In this document: in pieces, positions 6,602-11,120 of the stretch | How positions within the stretch are numbered: the stretch's first letter is position 1 | How the letters are laid out: the number at the start of each line of letters is the position of its first letter | From: JBOGED01 sp050743205 | Lineage (GTDB): Bacteria; Actinomycetota; Nitriliruptoria; Euzebyales; Egibacteraceae | DNA length: 11,120 nucleotides | Assembly (NCBI GenBank): GCA_050743205.1 | Contig: JBOGEA010000194.1 | Span: 1 to 11,120 of the forward strand | Direction: 5' to 3' | The notes under the pieces: generated by a model | Told to the model about the DNA's origin: nothing | What the model saw: only the letters and a program-made list of their open reading frames with translations | Databases searched by the model: none | Program-made: the position numbers and the translations under genes

Positions 6602-7159
6602 ATGAACGCCCTCCTGTGGATCGTCGTGACCGTGGCCGTCCCACTGCTGCTCGCCGAGTTCACGGAGTGCGGCCGTTGGCTCGCGCAACGCCTGCTCCGC
6701 TGGTCCGCCCGTCGCCTGCGTGACCCCGAGGCAACCGCCCGCTACGAGGAGGAATGGCTCGCCGACCTCGCGCAGGTGCCCGGCAACCTCACCCCCCTGT
6801 TCCACAGCCTTGGCGTCGTGGTCCAAGTCAGGCGCCTGCGCCACACGCTCTCAGCCCCAAAGCAGCGCCAGAACCGGGACATCGGGTTCAGCGCAAGACT
6901 GACCGACGCGCTGATCACGGGGCTGTACGCCAGCCTGCCCCTCGCCTTGACTGCCGGGCTGGGCGTCGGGTTGGCCGTCCTGTTCGGCGCGCGGCCGACC
7001 ATCCGCGTGATCATCGGGCGGGGGGCAGGTGTTGTCGTTGGGGTTGCCACCGGTTCTCTGGCCTGGACAGCCTTGGCACTCGGCGCCGCGCTGGCCGAAC
7101 TCGGCGTTCGGCTGTCGTTTCGGCTGCTGGAGCGGCGGCGGGCACTCCTCAACCAGTGA
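6602..7159 (+). CDS. Small membrane protein paired with PadR-2, function unknown
   Basis: This 185-residue protein has an N-terminal hydrophobic segment (about residues 4-18), a charged middle, and two more hydrophobic segments (about 103-128 and 137-165). The middle holds RYEEEWLADL (47-56) followed by VPGNLTPLFHSLGVV. I recall this block from uncharacterised actinobacterial membrane proteins beside PadR or other small regulators, but I cannot confirm a family. The ATG is 3 bases after the PadR-2 stop with no good ribosome binding site, so translation is probably coupled. The conserved acidic block between membrane segments suggests a cytoplasmic or juxtamembrane interaction site. No enzyme motif is seen. 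Role in envelope stress or transport is speculation. Confidence 0.75.
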   Translation: MNALLWIVVTVAVPLLLAEFTECGRWLAQRLLRWSARRLRDPEATARYEEEWLADLAQVPGNLTPLFHSLGVVVQVRRLRHTLSAPKQRQNRDIGFSARLTDALITGLYASLPLALTAGLGVGLAVLFGARPTIRVIIGRGAGVVVGVATGSLAWTALALGAALAELGVRLSFRLLERRRALLNQ

Positions 7160-7243
7160 CCGGAGCGTGATCGGTGCGCCCCATGGCAGCCCAAGGCCAA
7201 GACCCAGGGCGGCGGCTCGCCGCGGCCATGGCGCGGCGGCGCG

Positions 7244-7281
7244 CCTACGGGAAACCGTCGCATCCGACGGATTTCCGTAGG
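7244..7281. repeat. Strong isolated hairpin between convergent genes
   Basis: The 17-base arms 7244-7260 and 7265-7281 pair around loop CATC, with one G-T wobble and one A-A mismatch; the outer arms are CCTACGG and its near complement. There is no T-run on either side. It could be a bidirectional terminator or a palindromic repeat unit. Apart from it and the toxin remnant, bases 7160-7498 contain no gene I can support. Confidence 0.7.
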
Positions 7282-7416
7282 TGAGACGGACTCGACCGCG
7301 GTCGCACGGACCAGGATGACGCCTGCGGTCCGGAATTGTCCGTATTCTTTCCATGCGCCGCCGCAAGCGTGAGCGCTGACCGGATGGCTTGGCCGGCGCT
7401 CAGGACAGCCCGAGGG

Positions 7417-7502
7417 CGATTCCCGCGGGGCGATCACCACTGGGTGTGGACCCACACCCACACCGGGATAGCGGCATCCCAGACGTCTTCCCGCGAGATC
7501 AG
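7417..7502 (-). pseudogene. Remnant of MazF/PemK-like toxin (frameshifted N terminus)
   Basis: Directly after the antitoxin, the minus strand reads ISREDVWDAAIP in one frame and GVGPHPVVIAPRES in the next. Together these resemble the N terminus of MazF-like mRNA interferases (usually MISRGxVWxAxxPGxGxHPVVV). One missing G in CCCGG(G) near 7463-7467 would restore the frame; a tandem GTGGGT hexamer adds two residues. The expected ATG overlapping the antitoxin stop is CTG (7502-7500). After VVIAPRES no toxin sequence is recognisable in any frame, so most of the gene is lost or replaced. A sequencing error could explain the frameshift but not the missing C-terminal part. Confidence 0.55.
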
Positions 7503-7756
7503 CGCTCGGTGTCGGCGAGACATGCCGCGGCCGAGAATGCAGCGATACGGGCGGTGAGTTCATCATGGGCCGGGTCGGGTTCTGCATAACGGCGTCGATA
7601 TGACTCGAGGATCGCTTCCTCTCCGTGCCGGGCCAGCCATTCCGCCACCGCTTTGGCGATCACCGAGCCACGGTTGGGAGCAGGCCCGGCGGCGACGGCG
7701 CGATCGAGGGCTTCAACGACCGACGCATCAAGGCGTGTGGTCACGGGGACGCTCAT
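7499..7756 (-). CDS. Ribbon-helix-helix antitoxin-like protein (MazE/CopG type)
   Basis: This 85-residue protein opens with the beta strand VPVTTRLD (3-10), then helix SVVEALDRAVAAG and helix RGSVIAKAVAEWLARHG. This is the ribbon-helix-helix DNA-binding dimer fold. The C-terminal tail (SYRRRYAEPDPAHDELTARI...) fits the toxin-binding tail of MazE-like antitoxins. Start ATG 7756 gives the usual short N terminus; ATG 7765 (MCG extension) is possible, and neither has a ribosome binding site. Its toxin partner immediately downstream appears broken, so it may be an orphan or a free repressor. CACGATCGTG at 7780-7789 upstream is a candidate self-regulatory site. Confidence 0.8.
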   Translation of the reverse strand: MSVPVTTRLDASVVEALDRAVAAGPAPNRGSVIAKAVAEWLARHGEEAILESYRRRYAEPDPAHDELTARIAAFSAAACLADTER

Positions 7757-7779
7757 GCCGCACATACTGACGCTGCGTA

Positions 7780-7789
7780 CACGATCGTG
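7780..7789. promoter_or_regulatory. Perfect 10-bp palindrome upstream of antitoxin
   Basis: CACGATCGTG is perfectly symmetric and lies 23 bases upstream of the antitoxin ATG at 7756. Ribbon-helix-helix antitoxins usually repress their own promoter at short palindromes. The link is by position only. Confidence 0.35.
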
Positions 7790-7838
7790 CGCGGCCCCTG
7801 TGCCCGTCAGGCGCTCTCGGTTCGCTCGACGTCCGGCG

Positions 7839-7864
7839 CCGCGACTTCGGCGCGCGAGTCGCGG
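7839..7864. repeat. 8-bp inverted repeat in the divergent spacer
   Basis: CCGCGACT (7839-7846) and AGTCGCGG (7857-7864) are perfectly complementary around a 10-base GC-rich loop. It lies between the divergent antitoxin and DUF1707 genes and could be an operator or a hairpin in the DUF1707 leader. Confidence 0.35.
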
Positions 7865-7969
7865 GCTGCCCGGGGTAGCGGTAAAAAGGGCCTTCAGCAG
7901 GCTTTATTCCGCCGACGCGGACCGTCTCGCGGGAACCGATCCCCGGCCCGGTTGCGTCTGTCCTGACGG

Positions 7970-7980
7970 TACGGTGGAGG
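7970..7980 (+). promoter_or_regulatory. Overlapping TANNNT element and GGAGG site deciding the DUF1707 start
   Basis: TACGGT (7970-7975) is 7 bases before ATG 7983, fitting a leaderless start. GGAGG (7976-7980) is 8 bases before ATG 7989, fitting a normal ribosome binding site. The sequence alone does not decide between them. Confidence 0.4.
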
Positions 7981-7988
7981 TGATGGAG

Positions 7989-8375
7989 ATGGACGACATG
8001 ATTCGCGCGTCCGACGCGGAGCGCGAGGCGGCGGTGGCGCAGTTGCGAGAGCACACCGCCGACGGGCGGCTGACGACGGAAGAGTTCATCGAGCGCATGG
8101 ATGAGGCCTACTCGGCCAAGATCCGGGGAGAGCTCGAGTTCGCGCTGCGCGAATTGCCGCCGCTCTCGCGCTCGACGCCCCTGCCCATGCCGCGCCCGGC
8201 TGTGGCACCGATGCCCCGCCCGCCCGTAATGTGGCCGCTGGCGCTGATGCCCCTGTTGGTGGGACTGCTCCTGTTCGGGGCGATGCTGCTGTGGAGCAAC
8301 GGCCTAGGGTGGACGCTGTGGCCCCTGCTATGGGTCGGCCTGCCGTGGGTGTTCGGGCGACGGCGCAGGCGTTGA
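7989..8375 (+). CDS. DUF1707 domain membrane protein
   Basis: This 128-residue protein has the DUF1707 signature RASDAERE..VAQLREHTADGRLTTEEFIERMDEAYSAK at about residues 6-44, continuing to ELEFALRELP (48-57). A Pro-rich linker (58-80) follows, with two hydrophobic segments (about 81-102 and 106-122) and a final run of five Arg, which predicts a cytoplasmic C-terminal end. DUF1707 is an actinobacterial SHOCT-like short domain, usually at the N terminus of small membrane proteins; its biochemical role is not established. ATG 7989 is chosen for GGAGG at good spacing; ATG 7983 is the alternative. ClpB starts 59 bases downstream on the same strand, perhaps with its own promoter. Confidence 0.88.
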   Translation: MDDMIRASDAEREAAVAQLREHTADGRLTTEEFIERMDEAYSAKIRGELEFALRELPPLSRSTPLPMPRPAVAPMPRPPVMWPLALMPLLVGLLLFGAMLLWSNGLGWTLWPLLWVGLPWVFGRRRRR

Positions 8376-8406
8376 GCAAGACTTTATAGCAAGGCGCATA
8401 GATTTA

Positions 8407-8434
8407 ATGCCCGTCGTCGGTTAGCCTGGCGGGC

Positions 8435-8436
<2 letters not shown>
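8407..8436 (+). promoter_or_regulatory. Inverted repeat over the clpB start codon
   Basis: ATGCCCG (8407-8413) and CGGGCAT (8430-8436) pair perfectly around 16 bases, and the right arm includes the AT of the clpB ATG. TAGCCT (8422-8427), 7 bases before the ATG, is a possible -10 inside the loop. If transcription starts upstream, the RNA fold would hide the start codon; if leaderless, the DNA repeat could be an operator. Confidence 0.4.
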
Positions 8437-10995
<2,559 letters not shown>

Positions 10996-10999
<4 letters not shown>

Positions 11000-11105
11000 C
11001 AGGGCTTTGCCCCGGCTCGACGAGTCGTGGGCGGGAGGGACGGTCGCGCGCGGAGTTGACCGAGGTTGTGTGCTGGATAGGCGACGTATGCGTCGCCTAT
11101 CCAGC
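10996..11105 (+). repeat. Dispersed structured repeat, copy C (plus orientation)
   Basis: It starts CTAGC, overlapping the clpB stop TAG (10997-10999). It then has a GGGC-TTT-GCCC mini-hairpin, CGAC-GA-GTCG, a GC-rich spacer with GTTGAC, and a long hairpin. It is colinear with copy B (6129-6244, minus) with about two single-base gaps. It lies where a clpB terminator would be expected but has no T-run. Confidence 0.8.
11072..11105 (+). repeat. Perfect 15-bp hairpin at the end of copy C
   Basis: GCTGGATAGGCGACG pairs perfectly with CGTCGCCTATCCAGC around TATG, near the 3' end of the window. The inner head matches the hairpin head of copy B while the outer arms differ, and a possible role is clpB termination. 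The 15-base G run follows at once. Confidence 0.85.
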
Positions 11106-11120
11106 GGGGGGGGGGGGGGG
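11106..11120. other. Terminal G homopolymer, probable artefact
   Basis: The window ends in 15 consecutive G bases directly after a long perfect hairpin. Two-colour sequencing instruments add false G runs when signal is lost, and assemblies break at repeats. It should not be read as genomic sequence. Confidence 0.7.

Noticed and set aside
7880..7906. Terminator-like GCCT/AGGC stem with T-rich flank
   Set aside because: The stem is only four bases and no gene end precedes it on either strand.
7653..7988. Upstream extension of the DUF1707 frame to 7653
   Set aside because: It would overlap the antitoxin gene and divergent promoter, and the extra residues are low-complexity; the domain begins at RASDAERE.
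8371..8393. HspR (HAIR)-like site before clpB, from TTGAGC at 8372
   Set aside because: Only a left half-site fits; the right half RCTCAAS is missing at the needed spacing. What remains is a short AGCAAG direct repeat.

Overview
The window looks like one end of a contig from a high-GC actinobacterium. GC is high throughout, codons end mainly in G or C, GTG starts occur, and several starts look leaderless. The gene content (paired ABC half-exporters, PadR regulators, a DUF1707 protein, ClpB) fits Actinobacteriota, perhaps the Thermoleophilia/Solirubrobacterales side. That placement is an inference from style, not proof. The last 15 bases are a pure G run that looks like a sequencing or assembly artefact.

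Layout. Bases 157-3832 (+) encode two ABC half-exporters whose nucleotide-binding residues predict a heterodimer with one degenerate and one working ATP site. Their junction carries a 77-bp-offset tandem duplication. It creates a 26-codon minigene (1941-2021) that overlaps both neighbours by ATGA. A terminator follows at 3878-3906. At 3963-4532 (-) is a PadR-family regulator, divergent from an aldehyde dehydrogenase (4620-6113, +) across a short AT-rich segment with operator-like inverted repeats. Bases 6118-6244 hold a large structured repeat. Next come a short PadR protein (6263-6598, +) and a small membrane protein (6602-7159, +) that form a unit. Bases 7160-7498 have no intact gene. They contain a strong isolated hairpin (7244-7281) and the decayed start of a MazF-like toxin, which adjoins an apparently intact ribbon-helix-helix antitoxin (7499-7756, -). 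Divergent from it is a DUF1707 membrane protein (7989-8375, +), followed by full-length ClpB (8435-10999, +). Bases 10996-11105 hold a second copy of the structured repeat.

How the parts work together. The two ABC genes and the minigene are an operon. PadR-1 probably controls itself and the aldehyde dehydrogenase, and possibly the exporter. PadR-2 and its membrane partner are a second regulatory unit. ClpB is a stand-alone disaggregase gene here, with no dnaK, grpE or hspR beside it.

The most unusual signal is a dispersed repeat of about 110 bp, present near-complete at 10996-11105 (+) and 6129-6244 (opposite orientation), with a partial copy at 3858-3884. The two long copies share a conserved left module and hairpin head, but their hairpin arms differ in sequence while staying self-complementary. 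This is covariation by eye and suggests a structured RNA or palindromic mobile repeat. No complete new defence or biosynthetic system is visible.
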